From contig CAVRPP010000007.1 of assembly GCA_963723165.1 (NCBI GenBank), positions 124,001 through 188,000 of the forward strand: a DNA stretch of 64,000 nucleotides, written 5' to 3'. A model generated the notes under the pieces. The model saw only the letters and a list, made by a program, of their open reading frames with translations. It did not search any database and was not told the origin of the DNA. Numbering within the stretch: the stretch's first letter is position 1; every line of letters begins with the position of its first letter. Below, piece by piece: positions 16,809 to 25,774 of this stretch. Source of the DNA: UBA4744 sp963723165 (GTDB lineage Bacteria; Actinomycetota; Acidimicrobiia; Spongiisociales; UBA4744). The position numbers and the translations under genes were made by a program.

Positions 16809-17275
16809 AGGGTCCCTTCCGGCTCGTGGCTGGTCAAGTTGAGCTGAGTCTGGATTCCCGGGAGGCCAATGCTCTGTTGGCCGTTCCCGACCTGCTCGAT
16901 TCGGTCGGCGCCACCGGTGTGGATCCCGGAGCCGATCGCCTGGACCAGGCTCCGTACCCGGATGACAAAGAGGCGGCCGCGGAATACCGGCGGCTGATGG
17001 CCGACGAGATGGCACAATCCCGGGCCGCCGATCGTTCGGCCTTTTCGCTCACGGTTGAGCAATCCCCTGGCGGCGTGACCCTTTCGGCCGGTGAGGGTGA
17101 AGCATGGTTGCGCGTCCTTGCCGAGGCGCGCCTGGTTCTTGCTTCGCGGATGGACATCAGCGAGGACGGATGGGAAGACGACCTCCATGAGGATGATCCG
17201 GCGGTGGCCCTCCTCCACTATTTGGGGTGGCTCCAGCAGTCGCTGGCGGAGACTCTTGAAAGCACCCTGTTGTGA
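16805..17275 (+). CDS. DUF2017 family protein
   Basis: A 156-residue mostly helical protein, with the block EYRRLMADEMAQSRAADRS and the C-terminal DDPAVALLHYLGWLQQSLAETL typical of DUF2017. This family sits directly after clpS in many actinobacteria, and its function is not established. It is coupled to clpS by ATGA and to the methyltransferase by a one-base TGATG overlap, so the three genes form an operon. Confidence 0.85.
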   Translation: MKGPFRLVAGQVELSLDSREANALLAVPDLLDSVGATGVDPGADRLDQAPYPDDKEAAAEYRRLMADEMAQSRAADRSAFSLTVEQSPGGVTLSAGEGEAWLRVLAEARLVLASRMDISEDGWEDDLHEDDPAVALLHYLGWLQQSLAETLESTLL

Positions 17276-18486
17276 TGGATCCGACGGTTGAGATCGATGT
17301 CCACGATATGGCGCACGGGGGTGAGGGTGTTGGTCGCCACGACGGCAAGGCCGTTTTTGTAGCCGGGGCCATTCCCGGCGAGCGAGTTCGCGTGACTCTC
17401 GTCACCGAGAAAAGGAACTGGGCCCGCGCCGATCTCGAAGAGGTGTTGACCCCGGTTTCGGCCAGGGCCGTGCCTCCCTGCCCGCACTTCGACGATTGCG
17501 GAGGGTGTCAGTGGCAGCACATGGCCAACGCCGAACAGCTGAAATGGAAGTCGGCGATCGTGGCCGGTCAGCTGCGTCACCTCGGCGGGGTTGTCAGGCC
17601 CGAAATCGCCCCGATCGTGAACTCGAGCGAGCCCTTTGGCTACCGCAACCGGATGACGTTCCACGTCGGGAACGGCCACCCCGGTCTGTATCGCCATCGC
17701 AGCAAACAGCTGGTTCCCATCTTCGCTTGCCTCTTGCTAGTCCCGGGTCTGAGGGAGTTGTACGGGCGGCTCGGCGACCTGTCGGGTGTGGATGAAATCA
17801 CGCTGCGGATGGGCGTCACCACCGGAGAACGGGCTGTACTCATCCGTGGGCGGGTGCCCGAGCAGGCGGCGGAATGGAAGGCCTCCGTCGTCCGTCTGGC
17901 CGGCCGGCGATTCGAACCCGTGATCGGGCCACCCTCCATCCACGAGGCAGTCGGCGGCGTTCGCTTCAGGATCACCGGCCCGGCCTTCTTCCAGGTGAAC
18001 ACTGCCGGGGCCGAAACACTTGCCGAAATCGTTGGCGACGCTCTGCAACCCACCGGCTCAGACACGCTGCTCGACGCCTATGCCGGCGTCGGGCTGTTTT
18101 CTGCAACGGTCGGTAGGTCGGCGGGCAGGGTGATCGCAGTGGAATCGAGCGGAGTCGCCCTGGGCGACTTACGCCACAACCTGGGCGAGGCCGGGATTGC
18201 GAATCACGAGGTTGTGCGGGGGCGGTTCGAAGAGGTCGCCCCCGCTACATCATGGAGCATCGCGGTTTGCGACCCTCCCCGGACCGGGCTCGGCGAGCTT
18301 GGGGTCGCTGCTCTGGTGGGGGGAGCGCCGCGGCGCATCGCCTATGTCTCGTGCGACCCGGCCAGCCTGGCGCGAGACACACGAATGCTCGACGGGGCGG
18401 GTTATCGCTTGAAGAAGGTGACCCCGGTAGATCTGTTCCCGCAGACCTTTCACGTCGAAGCCGTGGCCGAATTCGAGCTCAAGTAG
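17275..18486 (+). CDS. RNA 5-methyluridine methyltransferase (TrmA/RlmD/RlmCD family)
   Basis: A 403-residue SAM-dependent enzyme that methylates C5 of a uridine in tRNA or 23S rRNA. An N-terminal TRAM-like domain is followed by the iron-sulphur cysteines PPCPHFDDCGGCQ and a later IFACLL. The SAM motif is LLDAYAGVGLFSA, the FFQVNTAGAETL block precedes it, and the catalytic Cys lies in YVSCDPASLARD. TRAM plus the FeS cluster favours an RlmD/RlmCD-type rRNA enzyme over TrmA, but substrate choice is inference. A GTG three bases upstream is possible. Confidence 0.9.
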   Translation: MDPTVEIDVHDMAHGGEGVGRHDGKAVFVAGAIPGERVRVTLVTEKRNWARADLEEVLTPVSARAVPPCPHFDDCGGCQWQHMANAEQLKWKSAIVAGQLRHLGGVVRPEIAPIVNSSEPFGYRNRMTFHVGNGHPGLYRHRSKQLVPIFACLLLVPGLRELYGRLGDLSGVDEITLRMGVTTGERAVLIRGRVPEQAAEWKASVVRLAGRRFEPVIGPPSIHEAVGGVRFRITGPAFFQVNTAGAETLAEIVGDALQPTGSDTLLDAYAGVGLFSATVGRSAGRVIAVESSGVALGDLRHNLGEAGIANHEVVRGRFEEVAPATSWSIAVCDPPRTGLGELGVAALVGGAPRRIAYVSCDPASLARDTRMLDGAGYRLKKVTPVDLFPQTFHVEAVAEFELK

Positions 18487-18492
18487 GCTCCT

Positions 18493-20055
18493 CTACGGAA
18501 CCGTACAACCGAGCGCGTCCGGGGGAGTCTCCCGCCAGGTTCCGGGCCGCGGGATGAACGCATCGGCCAGCGCCGGGTCGAACTCGAAACCGGCGACGGC
18601 TGAAACGCTGGGTGGCCGGAAGTGAATCTCGAGACGGTTGCTCGAAACGTCCTTATCGCCGTACATGGCGCCGTAGATGGTGGTCTGGCTAGACGCTCCG
18701 AAGGTTCCGCCTGCATAGATCAAATGATGGATCTGGCCCTCAACAGAGTTGGCACTGTTGGCCATCGTGACATCGCTCGTTGGCTCGACCCCGGCGATCA
18801 CCACGGTGGCCGGTGCCAGAGCCGGGTCGCTCACTCCGTTGGGTGTGCCGCGCACTTCGAGGTCGCCCTTGAACGCCAGCACGAAATCGCCTGCCAGGAT
18901 CGCCTTGTCCATGTTGAGAGTGAATGAGCCGGGATCGTTGACGAAGTGCGCTCCGGTCAGGGCCGAGTCGTTGGCCTGGTACCAGGTGTCGAACTGCGCC
19001 CAGGTGGCGTGATTGAACACCGTCACACCGGCGTCGGTGTACTTGGTTGGATCCCACACGAAATTCGGCAGCGAGATTTGGGGCACCGGGGCGATGCCGG
19101 TGGCGTTCCACACATACCCCGCCGCAGTGGGTGGAGTGTCAACTGTGGTGGAGGGCCCTGCCACCTGCAGGTTGCGGCCGACCGAAGACTGATTTCCTTT
19201 GAACTTCGACTTGACGAACCCCGATACGGCCGTGTCGTTGAGGATGATGACATCGGCGCCGTTGGTTCCAAACTTGCTGCCCTTGTTGTCCTGTACAAAG
19301 CCGTTGACCTTGGTTTCTCCTGCGATTTCGGCGTTGGCCCCGTTGCTGATGAGCAGGTCGCCGTAGACCAACATCTGGCCAACGCCCGGCGCACCATCAT
19401 CATTCGGATAGATGCGCGTGTAGTTGCCGATGGCCAGGTCGTCGCCGGAGTACGCATCGCCGTAGATCTCTTTCCGGTTGCCGGCCGTCAAGCCGCCCTC
19501 GGCGGCGAACAGGGCGTAGTAAAACCCGCCACCGATCGGGACGAGTTCGACTTCGATCACGACTTTCTTCGAGACTGCCTGCACGGCATTGTGGTTGGGC
19601 GCCCATCCCCACGACTCGATCAGATACGACCGGGCGGAAGCCAGGGGAAGGGCGCGAACCCAGTACTCACCCTGAACGTCGTTGGTGCCGTCGATGACCG
19701 TCTCGAGGGTATCCAGATCACAGGTAGTTCCGGTGATGCCGGTGGTGGCCATGCCCGCATCAGCGTCGTCTCGTATGCCCCCCTCGTTGGAGGCAAGCAG
19801 GTACATCATTTCGCGTGCGCCCGCCTCGGCCACGTTGACTGCAGTGGCCAGATGCCGGTCGTACCCGACTTCCTCCAATTCGTGGACCGAGACGGAGTAC
19901 CAGGTTGCACCCAGGATGAAGATCACGACGGCCACCGAAAGAGCCGAGGCAATGCCGATCCCGTCATCGTCAAGCAGCAGCTTCTTGAACAAGGCTTTCA
20001 TGCTGGTGATATCGGCACCCCGTGGTCGATTCTGGAGCAGGTCCTCGGCGTTCAT
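18493..20055 (-). CDS. Large PilX-like pilus accessory protein
   Basis: A 520-residue protein, third in a coupled set of pilin-like genes. A hydrophobic helix (about residues 34-58, IGIASALSVAVVIFILGATWY) is followed by an extended helix (VHELEEVGYDRHLATAVNVAEAGAREMMYLL) like the PilX/PilW group, where AEAG is typical of the region after the membrane helix. The rest is rich in Thr, Gly and Asn with a beta-solenoid feel. The ATG at 20055 overlaps the previous stop as ATGA. It is likely a minor pilin or surface adhesin component of a type IV pilus or secretion pseudopilus. Confidence 0.7.
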   Translation of the reverse strand: MNAEDLLQNRPRGADITSMKALFKKLLLDDDGIGIASALSVAVVIFILGATWYSVSVHELEEVGYDRHLATAVNVAEAGAREMMYLLASNEGGIRDDADAGMATTGITGTTCDLDTLETVIDGTNDVQGEYWVRALPLASARSYLIESWGWAPNHNAVQAVSKKVVIEVELVPIGGGFYYALFAAEGGLTAGNRKEIYGDAYSGDDLAIGNYTRIYPNDDGAPGVGQMLVYGDLLISNGANAEIAGETKVNGFVQDNKGSKFGTNGADVIILNDTAVSGFVKSKFKGNQSSVGRNLQVAGPSTTVDTPPTAAGYVWNATGIAPVPQISLPNFVWDPTKYTDAGVTVFNHATWAQFDTWYQANDSALTGAHFVNDPGSFTLNMDKAILAGDFVLAFKGDLEVRGTPNGVSDPALAPATVVIAGVEPTSDVTMANSANSVEGQIHHLIYAGGTFGASSQTTIYGAMYGDKDVSSNRLEIHFRPPSVSAVAGFEFDPALADAFIPRPGTWRETPPDALGCTVP

Positions 20056-20699
20056 GGGCAATTGGCCGAGTTGGGGGTCCAGATGTTTCGACCCGAGATC
20101 TCTGTTGTACCGAGCCGGGCGTTGATCCGGTCGTTGATGTTCTGATCGACCCAGATCCGGATGGTGATGACCTTTCCCTGGGAAGGAAGCGCCGACGCCA
20201 CCCCACCCTGGTTGGTGAACACGGGCACTCCGACCGTTCCCAGTGGCCGGCCCACTTTGGTGTTGTAGTCGTCGTCAACGATGGTCTCGTTCTGGACCCC
20301 GCCGATCACGGTGCGCCAGGTGACGCCATCGTCTGAGGATCGTCGCAAGTCGGTGGCTTGTCCGTCGCCGTCGTCGTCGCGGAGTTCGTAGATGAGGTCA
20401 ACAAAACCCACGGCACTGGTGGTGGCCGTGTAAGCGCGAGTGCGGAATTCCAACCGATCGGAATCGAAGCCGGGGAGCGGGTCGCACACTCGTTCGGCGC
20501 TCCGAAAGTCGCGGTCCAGCTGCTGCAGAACGAGGCGAACGTCGTCGTTGGAGCGTGCGGTACCCTCCAGGTCACGGGTGGCGAACATCGTGGTTCGTAG
20601 CAGGGACAGGAAGACGGCCGCGACAATCGTCATCAGCATCATGGCCACCATCAGCTCGGCGAGGGACAGGCCACGATCTGAGCGGTGCAGGCGGCTCAT
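20052..20699 (-). CDS. Type IV pilin-like protein (PilW/PulJ-like)
   Basis: A 215-residue protein with the class III prepilin N-terminus: a short basic leader (SRLHRSDRG) and then LSLAELMVAMMLMTIVAAVFLSLL, where Glu at position 5 of the mature helix is the conserved assembly residue. The helix continues into RTTMFATRDLEGTARSNDDVRLVLQQLDRDFRSAE, a PilW-type pattern. It starts at 20699, overlapping the previous stop by one base (TGATG). It is the middle gene of three. Confidence 0.85.
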   Translation of the reverse strand: MSRLHRSDRGLSLAELMVAMMLMTIVAAVFLSLLRTTMFATRDLEGTARSNDDVRLVLQQLDRDFRSAERVCDPLPGFDSDRLEFRTRAYTATTSAVGFVDLIYELRDDDGDGQATDLRRSSDDGVTWRTVIGGVQNETIVDDDYNTKVGRPLGTVGVPVFTNQGGVASALPSQGKVITIRIWVDQNINDRINARLGTTEISGRNIWTPNSANCP

Positions 20700-22630
20700 C
20701 AGCTGGCATCCGGATCGATGTAGAGAGCCGTGACCCCGACTCCGCCCAGGTCGAAGGTGAGGTTGACGTTGTAGAGGGTGCCGTCCAAGAGGAGGTCGGC
20801 GTCGACCAGGGTGTCGACCACGCGGTAACTGATGTTTCCGGTAACCATCCCCGTGGCCTGGAATCGAGCTTCGGAAACGTCCATGTTGGTGTCTTCGGTG
20901 TAGGACCGACACGGCGTGCGGACCAGAATCGACCCCTGGATCTCGTAGTGCAGTTGAGGGTCACCGCTCGGTGTGATATCCCAGGTGAGCGGCCCGCCGG
21001 CACCGTCGCCGATGTCTATTACGTCTGGTGCCGGAAGAGCCGAGCAACTCCCGATAGCACCAAATCCTGAGTAGATGGTGACGTATTTGCCGGGAGGGGA
21101 TGGATCCCAGACCTTGATGATCACATCCCCGCTGGTGGACACTGCGGGCGGACGGGCCGCATTCTGACCTGCAGCGAGATCGGTGCCGGATAACCGAGGG
21201 GTCTCAACAATGACCCAGCCTTTGAACTTGTTGTTCTCCAGCGGGCCGACCGAGTCCGGGAAGAGGTAGATAGGCTCGCCCTCCCAGCTGTAGTCAATGC
21301 GCACCTGGCGGTCGGTGGAGGGAGAAGGAGCGTTGTAGCGGTCGACATTGGCCGAATAGTCGAGCGCCGGGCCGACGGAATCGTGTCCGCGGGCAACAAA
21401 TGCGAATTCGTAGAACGCGGCATCCAAAGACGCGCCCAGTTTTGCTTCATACAAGGTGCGAACCGCAGCGTCCGAGTATTCGATGAAGCCCCCGTTGGTG
21501 CGGTCGGCCGAAACCAACCCGAACCCGGCATATGGCAGGCCATCTACTTTCGGGTCCAGGCCCGTCGGGTTGTATTCGGTCCACAGCTCGGCCCAATACT
21601 CGCTGGCTTTCGGAGCCAGGAGGTTGGTGAGGTCGGCGACATTGAAGTCGTAAGGGTGGGCGCCGCTGATCTGAAATGGGGGCGGCAGGGTGGTCAGGAT
21701 AGCGTTGGAGTCGTCCAAGGGTGCGGTCGAGACTGCGTCGTCATCGGCTGCTCGCAGCACGTCAACCGGTTCCGGACGAACAATGACATCGTCGGCGGTA
21801 TTGAACAATCCGTCCGGCCCGGCGTACCTCACCTCTCCGGAGGTGGCCGAGCTTCGCACGATCTCGGATGAGATGTAGTCGCTGGTACCGGAGACAAACC
21901 CGTCTGAGAAGACAAGATTTGCCTGGAAAAGCCCTCGTGGAGCTGCCACCCAGGCGCGGGATCCGCTCACATCGCCGGTTACGGTCAGCGAGCCACCGTC
22001 CATCGTCACCTCGCCGTGCATGAGCGGCTGCGACGGCTCGGTGAAGGGAGAAACGAGGGTGGAGAGGCGCACGTCGTGCGGCAGGCCGCCGGGAGCTTGC
22101 CAGGCAACCATGGAGGTTATGCGCCGGTACTTCTCGGTGGCCGGATCGAGCGGATCCGTCCGCACCGACGTCACGAACAAGTAGCGGTCGAAGTCGGTGT
22201 TATCTCGCGTTTGGAGATCGTGAAACGAGAGGAACGGGTCGAAGGTTGCTCCGTTCACGAAGACGATCTCCTCCCCTCCAAAATCCCAGTTGCTTGTCAA
22301 TGGGTTCAATGTCAGGTCGGTGCCGAAGACACCCGTGACCGGGTCGCTGAACGTCGTACAGCCGACCTCGGTCGGACAGGTAGTTCCGTTGGCGAGTGAT
22401 GTCAGGCCCATGTGATTCCACTCGAGCGACCGGGCCCTTTCCAGTAACTCCGAAGCGAAAGCCGTTGCCGACGCCTGGCGTTTGGTCTCGACGATGACGC
22501 GGGTTCCCGTGTCCATGGTTCGCAGCAGGGCGACTACCAGAGCGAAAACGATGGCCAGCGCCACGACCGACTCGACAATCGTGAACCCTGATTCCCCGTG
22601 CAACCGCGCGGCAAAGCGCTTCCCAATCAT
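20699..22630 (-). CDS. Large type IV pilin-like protein (PilV-like)
   Basis: A 643-residue protein that begins with a prepilin leader (RLHGESG) and FTIVESVVALAIVFALVVALL, the type III signal with Phe+1 and Glu+5. After the helix comes an unusually long, Asp/Thr/Pro-rich beta domain of about 600 residues, far above the 150-200 typical of minor pilins. It contains several Cys pairs (for example TTCPTEVGCTT). It may be a pilus-tip adhesin. A prepilin peptidase and assembly ATPase are not in the window. Confidence 0.8.
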   Translation of the reverse strand: MIGKRFAARLHGESGFTIVESVVALAIVFALVVALLRTMDTGTRVIVETKRQASATAFASELLERARSLEWNHMGLTSLANGTTCPTEVGCTTFSDPVTGVFGTDLTLNPLTSNWDFGGEEIVFVNGATFDPFLSFHDLQTRDNTDFDRYLFVTSVRTDPLDPATEKYRRITSMVAWQAPGGLPHDVRLSTLVSPFTEPSQPLMHGEVTMDGGSLTVTGDVSGSRAWVAAPRGLFQANLVFSDGFVSGTSDYISSEIVRSSATSGEVRYAGPDGLFNTADDVIVRPEPVDVLRAADDDAVSTAPLDDSNAILTTLPPPFQISGAHPYDFNVADLTNLLAPKASEYWAELWTEYNPTGLDPKVDGLPYAGFGLVSADRTNGGFIEYSDAAVRTLYEAKLGASLDAAFYEFAFVARGHDSVGPALDYSANVDRYNAPSPSTDRQVRIDYSWEGEPIYLFPDSVGPLENNKFKGWVIVETPRLSGTDLAAGQNAARPPAVSTSGDVIIKVWDPSPPGKYVTIYSGFGAIGSCSALPAPDVIDIGDGAGGPLTWDITPSGDPQLHYEIQGSILVRTPCRSYTEDTNMDVSEARFQATGMVTGNISYRVVDTLVDADLLLDGTLYNVNLTFDLGGVGVTALYIDPDAS

Positions 22631-22686
22631 GGGTTGGTTATCGGCGCCTCAGACCAGGTTCTGTATAGCCAATACCGACGATCGAA

Positions 22687-23031
22687 TCAGTGCGGCAGGG
22701 GTTCCAGGTCGATCGGGAGCCCGGCTTGATGCCAGGCGATGATGCCGCCGGCCAGGTTGAGGACATTCTCCATCCCGGCCTCACGCATGAGGGCTGCAAC
22801 GGCCATAGCGGAACGGTTGCCCGACCGGCATTGCAGGATAACCGTACGGTCTCGCGGCAACTCCTCGAACCAGTCGTTGATCTCCGAAAGGGGCATGAAC
22901 TCGGCTCCGGGGATGCGGACTTCCTCCCATTCGTCGGCTTCGCGAATGTCCACCATCAGAGCTCCGGCAGCCATTAGGCCGGAAGCCCCGGTCGGATCGG
23001 TTTCGGGTACGCCCCCGAAGAGGTCGGTCAT
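22687..23031 (-). CDS. Rhodanese-like sulfurtransferase, single domain
   Basis: A 114-residue cytoplasmic rhodanese domain. The active-site loop is CRSGNRS with the catalytic Cys, preceded by the DIREADEWEEVRIPGAEFMPLSE block and followed by NLAGGIIAWHQAGLPI. Proteins of this size (GlpE/PspE type) carry persulphide sulphur between donors and acceptors such as cyanide or thioredoxin. It has no signal peptide, unlike the tandem rhodanese at 35.5 kb. Confidence 0.92.
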   Translation of the reverse strand: MTDLFGGVPETDPTGASGLMAAGALMVDIREADEWEEVRIPGAEFMPLSEINDWFEELPRDRTVILQCRSGNRSAMAVAALMREAGMENVLNLAGGIIAWHQAGLPIDLEPLPH

Positions 23032-23129
23032 GGCGAGGACGATAGTCGAGATGGGCTCTTCGCCAATTGTCGCCGGGAGCTCCAGTCGCCCGGTAGCCTT
23101 TGGTGGTGCAAATCCCCACTTCTCGTTCT

Positions 23130-24365
23130 ATGCCTGGAACGTACCGGCCCGGTGCGACCCGGCGCCGGATCGGTTCGGTCGTGGTTGGAGCCTTGCTGAT
23201 ATCGGCGTTCTCCGTTGGTCCAGTCGCCGCCCTGGGTTCGGCAGAAGAACGGGTGTTGACGATTGGGGAGGTCGGTGGGATGTCCCCGGAGGTCGAGGCA
23301 ACCATCACCTCCGCGGCGGAAAGGTTCGGTGCCCGTTGGGCAACGTTCCATCGCGGGACCTTACGGATGACTGCGGTGGAGCGAGGTGACGAGATCGTCC
23401 AGGAGGCGCCCTCCGGCTACTTCTACCCTATGTCGACGACTGCAGTGGAAGGGAGACGAGCGGCCCCTCTGCTGGGGGACAAAGTGACCGCGGTGCTCTT
23501 GAGCGGCCGGGTGGTGTTCGGTGAAACATCAGCGAAGTTGCGCGGGGCGATGGTGGGAGATCGGGTGACCCTGATCGGATGGGACGGACGGAGTTATCAA
23601 TTCGACGTCGGCGCCATCGTGGCCGACGAGTTGATCGGCTGGGCGGAACTGGTTCTGGATGCGGAAGTTGCTTCGAAGATCGGCTTCGACCGTGCTTCGT
23701 TTGTCGCCCTGTGGGACTACGGACCCGAGGATGAGTTGTTGCTGGCCCTGTGGTCCCGTGTACCCGACGCCCTGCTCACCATCAACACTTCCTTCGACCC
23801 CGACGATCCCGATGCGGTCTTGCCCACCGTCCTGGTCAAAGAGAAGTTTGGCGAGTTTGCCTACCGTCCTACGAGCGGGGACCGCATCATCCTGGATTCA
23901 GCATGGCGTCGCGCCAACATCGTCAATGTTGATCTCCCGTATCTGGGCCCTTTCCGCTGCCACAAAGACATCGTGCCGCTGCTCGAAGGAGCTATCGAGG
24001 AGATAGAGACCCAGGGTCTGGCCTGGATGATCGATCGCCAGGATTTTCAGATCGCAGGAGGGTGCTACAACGCCCGCCTGATCCGGGGCGGCGACAAGGG
24101 TGGGGCTGTGTCCCGCCACACGTGGGGCATTGCCGTTGACATCAATCCCGGCGACAACCCCTACGGTGGCCGGGTGGGAATGGACGTCCGTATCGGTGAG
24201 ATCTTCCGCAAGTGGGGTTTTGCCTGGGGGGCCGGTTGGCGTTACACCGACGGCGGTCACTTCGAGTGGACCCACTCGGCGGCCGAAGCTGCGGTCGCCC
24301 TCAATCCCGGCAGCCGGTCACCCGCCACCGGCGATCTCTTCGGGGAATCCGACGGGTGGAGTTAG
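23130..24365 (+). CDS. Secreted M15-family D-Ala-D-Ala carboxypeptidase-like protein
   Basis: A 411-residue exported protein. A signal peptide (hydrophobic SVVVGALLISAFSVGPVAA) is followed by about 220 residues of unrecognised sequence and then a C-terminal peptidase M15/VanY-like domain. The zinc ligands are visible in SRHTWGIAVDIN (His and Asp) and GGHFEW (His). Such enzymes trim peptidoglycan stem peptides or cross-links. The ATG at 23130 is preferred; TTG/GTG codons at 23100-23106 are in frame and none has a good ribosome site. Confidence 0.8.
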   Translation: MPGTYRPGATRRRIGSVVVGALLISAFSVGPVAALGSAEERVLTIGEVGGMSPEVEATITSAAERFGARWATFHRGTLRMTAVERGDEIVQEAPSGYFYPMSTTAVEGRRAAPLLGDKVTAVLLSGRVVFGETSAKLRGAMVGDRVTLIGWDGRSYQFDVGAIVADELIGWAELVLDAEVASKIGFDRASFVALWDYGPEDELLLALWSRVPDALLTINTSFDPDDPDAVLPTVLVKEKFGEFAYRPTSGDRIILDSAWRRANIVNVDLPYLGPFRCHKDIVPLLEGAIEEIETQGLAWMIDRQDFQIAGGCYNARLIRGGDKGGAVSRHTWGIAVDINPGDNPYGGRVGMDVRIGEIFRKWGFAWGAGWRYTDGGHFEWTHSAAEAAVALNPGSRSPATGDLFGESDGWS

Positions 24366-24563
24366 CTCTACCGGAGAGACCGAACCCCGTGTAGTGTCAG
24401 AACTGAGTGAGGTGCTGTACGACGACTGAGTTTTGGCTGCGGTCCTCTCGCCCTGCGCTCGGCGTGCTTTTGCGCACCCGGGCCGACCAATGTGCTGTCC
24501 CCCCACTGCTCTGCTGCGCGCAACAACCATCTGCGGCCTTTGGCCGTCGGAGGAAGGAGACTC

Positions 24564-25697
24564 ATGCAGGTTGACCAGATTCGGCAATTCACCAACTCCA
24601 CGTACCCGGTGTTGTCCGTTTATGTGAACCGGGTCGGCACTCCCCGGGACCGAACCTCGACCGGGGCCAGGCTTTCGGAGTTGCTCCGCCCGATTCGCGA
24701 GGCCGTCGACGGTGGAGGGCTGAGTCACGAGGCAGCCATGTCATTGCGATCCGATTTGAAGACCGTTCAGAATCTGGCCGATCGCATTGATGCCGACCCT
24801 GCATCGGTTGCCGTTTTTTCGTGTCATGGTGCCGACTGGTTTCACTACGTGCCTGTGAGCAGACCGGTGTGGGATGTAGCCCGGATCGGGAACCGGGCAT
24901 ACCTTCGTCCCCTCCGGTTGGCCGAGCAGGAATTCCGGTCGGCAGTTGTGATCTTCGAGCCTCGACGCTCGGTGTTGTTCGTCAAGAGTGGTGAGGTGTT
25001 CACCGAATACGGCGAGGTCGTCGAGGAGTCGATAAGAAAGTCCAACTACGGCGGTTTCGCCGGTTACGAGGAGCGCGGGGTCCGAAGCCATGCCGACGCA
25101 GTCGTGCAGCGCCATTTCAAGGAGACCGCCGACCTCGTGTTTCGCCTCTTCCAGAGCGAGGGATTCGATTTCCTCTTCCTGGGCGGACATCAGGATTCGA
25201 TCGAGGAGGGGTCAGGACTCCTCCATCCGTACGTACAGGCGCGGGTCGCAGGCTCGTTTGTCATCGATACACACACGATGACACCTGCCCTGGTCAAAGA
25301 GCAGGTTGTCGTCCTCGAGCAGGCAGCCGTCGCCGCCCGCGAGGCGGACCGGGTGCAGGAACTACTCGATACGGCCGGAGCGGGAGGCCAGGCGGTGCTC
25401 GGCATCGCCGGCGTGCTGGCAGCGGTCAACGCTCGGGCGATCAACCGTTTGATCGTTTCCGGGAGCTTCACCAAGGAAGGAACCGTGTGCGAATCCTGCG
25501 GCTGGCTCGCCCGGAACGGCACGAACTGCCCGGTCTGCGGATCGGTGACCCGACCAACCGAGGACCTTGTGGACGAGATCATCGAGACAACGATCGGAGA
25601 GAGTGGCGAAGTTCTTCAGGTGTCGATTGCTTCGGCCCTCGACCGTCAGGCCATCGGAGCGTTGCTCCGCTTCCCGCTGCCGGCCGGCATCACGTAG
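24564..25697 (+). CDS. eRF1-like (baeRF/Vms1-type) protein
   Basis: A 377-residue cytosolic protein with the pattern of bacterial archaeo-eukaryotic release factor homologues. The start is IRQFTNSTYPVLSVYVN. A middle domain with FLFLGGHQ and a C-terminal eL30-like domain (VLGIAGVLAAVNARAINRLIVSGSF) follow, with a zinc knuckle CESCGWLARNGTNCPVCG. In this superfamily the middle domain may cleave peptidyl-tRNA. No GGQ tripeptide is visible, so catalysis is uncertain and a ribosome-rescue or stress role is inference. GGAGGAAGGAGA just upstream fixes the ATG at 24564. Confidence 0.7.
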   Translation: MQVDQIRQFTNSTYPVLSVYVNRVGTPRDRTSTGARLSELLRPIREAVDGGGLSHEAAMSLRSDLKTVQNLADRIDADPASVAVFSCHGADWFHYVPVSRPVWDVARIGNRAYLRPLRLAEQEFRSAVVIFEPRRSVLFVKSGEVFTEYGEVVEESIRKSNYGGFAGYEERGVRSHADAVVQRHFKETADLVFRLFQSEGFDFLFLGGHQDSIEEGSGLLHPYVQARVAGSFVIDTHTMTPALVKEQVVVLEQAAVAAREADRVQELLDTAGAGGQAVLGIAGVLAAVNARAINRLIVSGSFTKEGTVCESCGWLARNGTNCPVCGSVTRPTEDLVDEIIETTIGESGEVLQVSIASALDRQAIGALLRFPLPAGIT

Positions 25698-25774
25698 GCG
25701 ATCGCTGCCCTGTCGACCATGCAGAAACGCGCTGGAGATGTGGTCGGAGCTTTGCAGTCCGATAACGTAGGGCC

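Noticed and set aside
18946..20145. Plus-strand 399-codon frame
   Set aside because: It is antisense to the pilin-like genes and has no domain or ribosome site.
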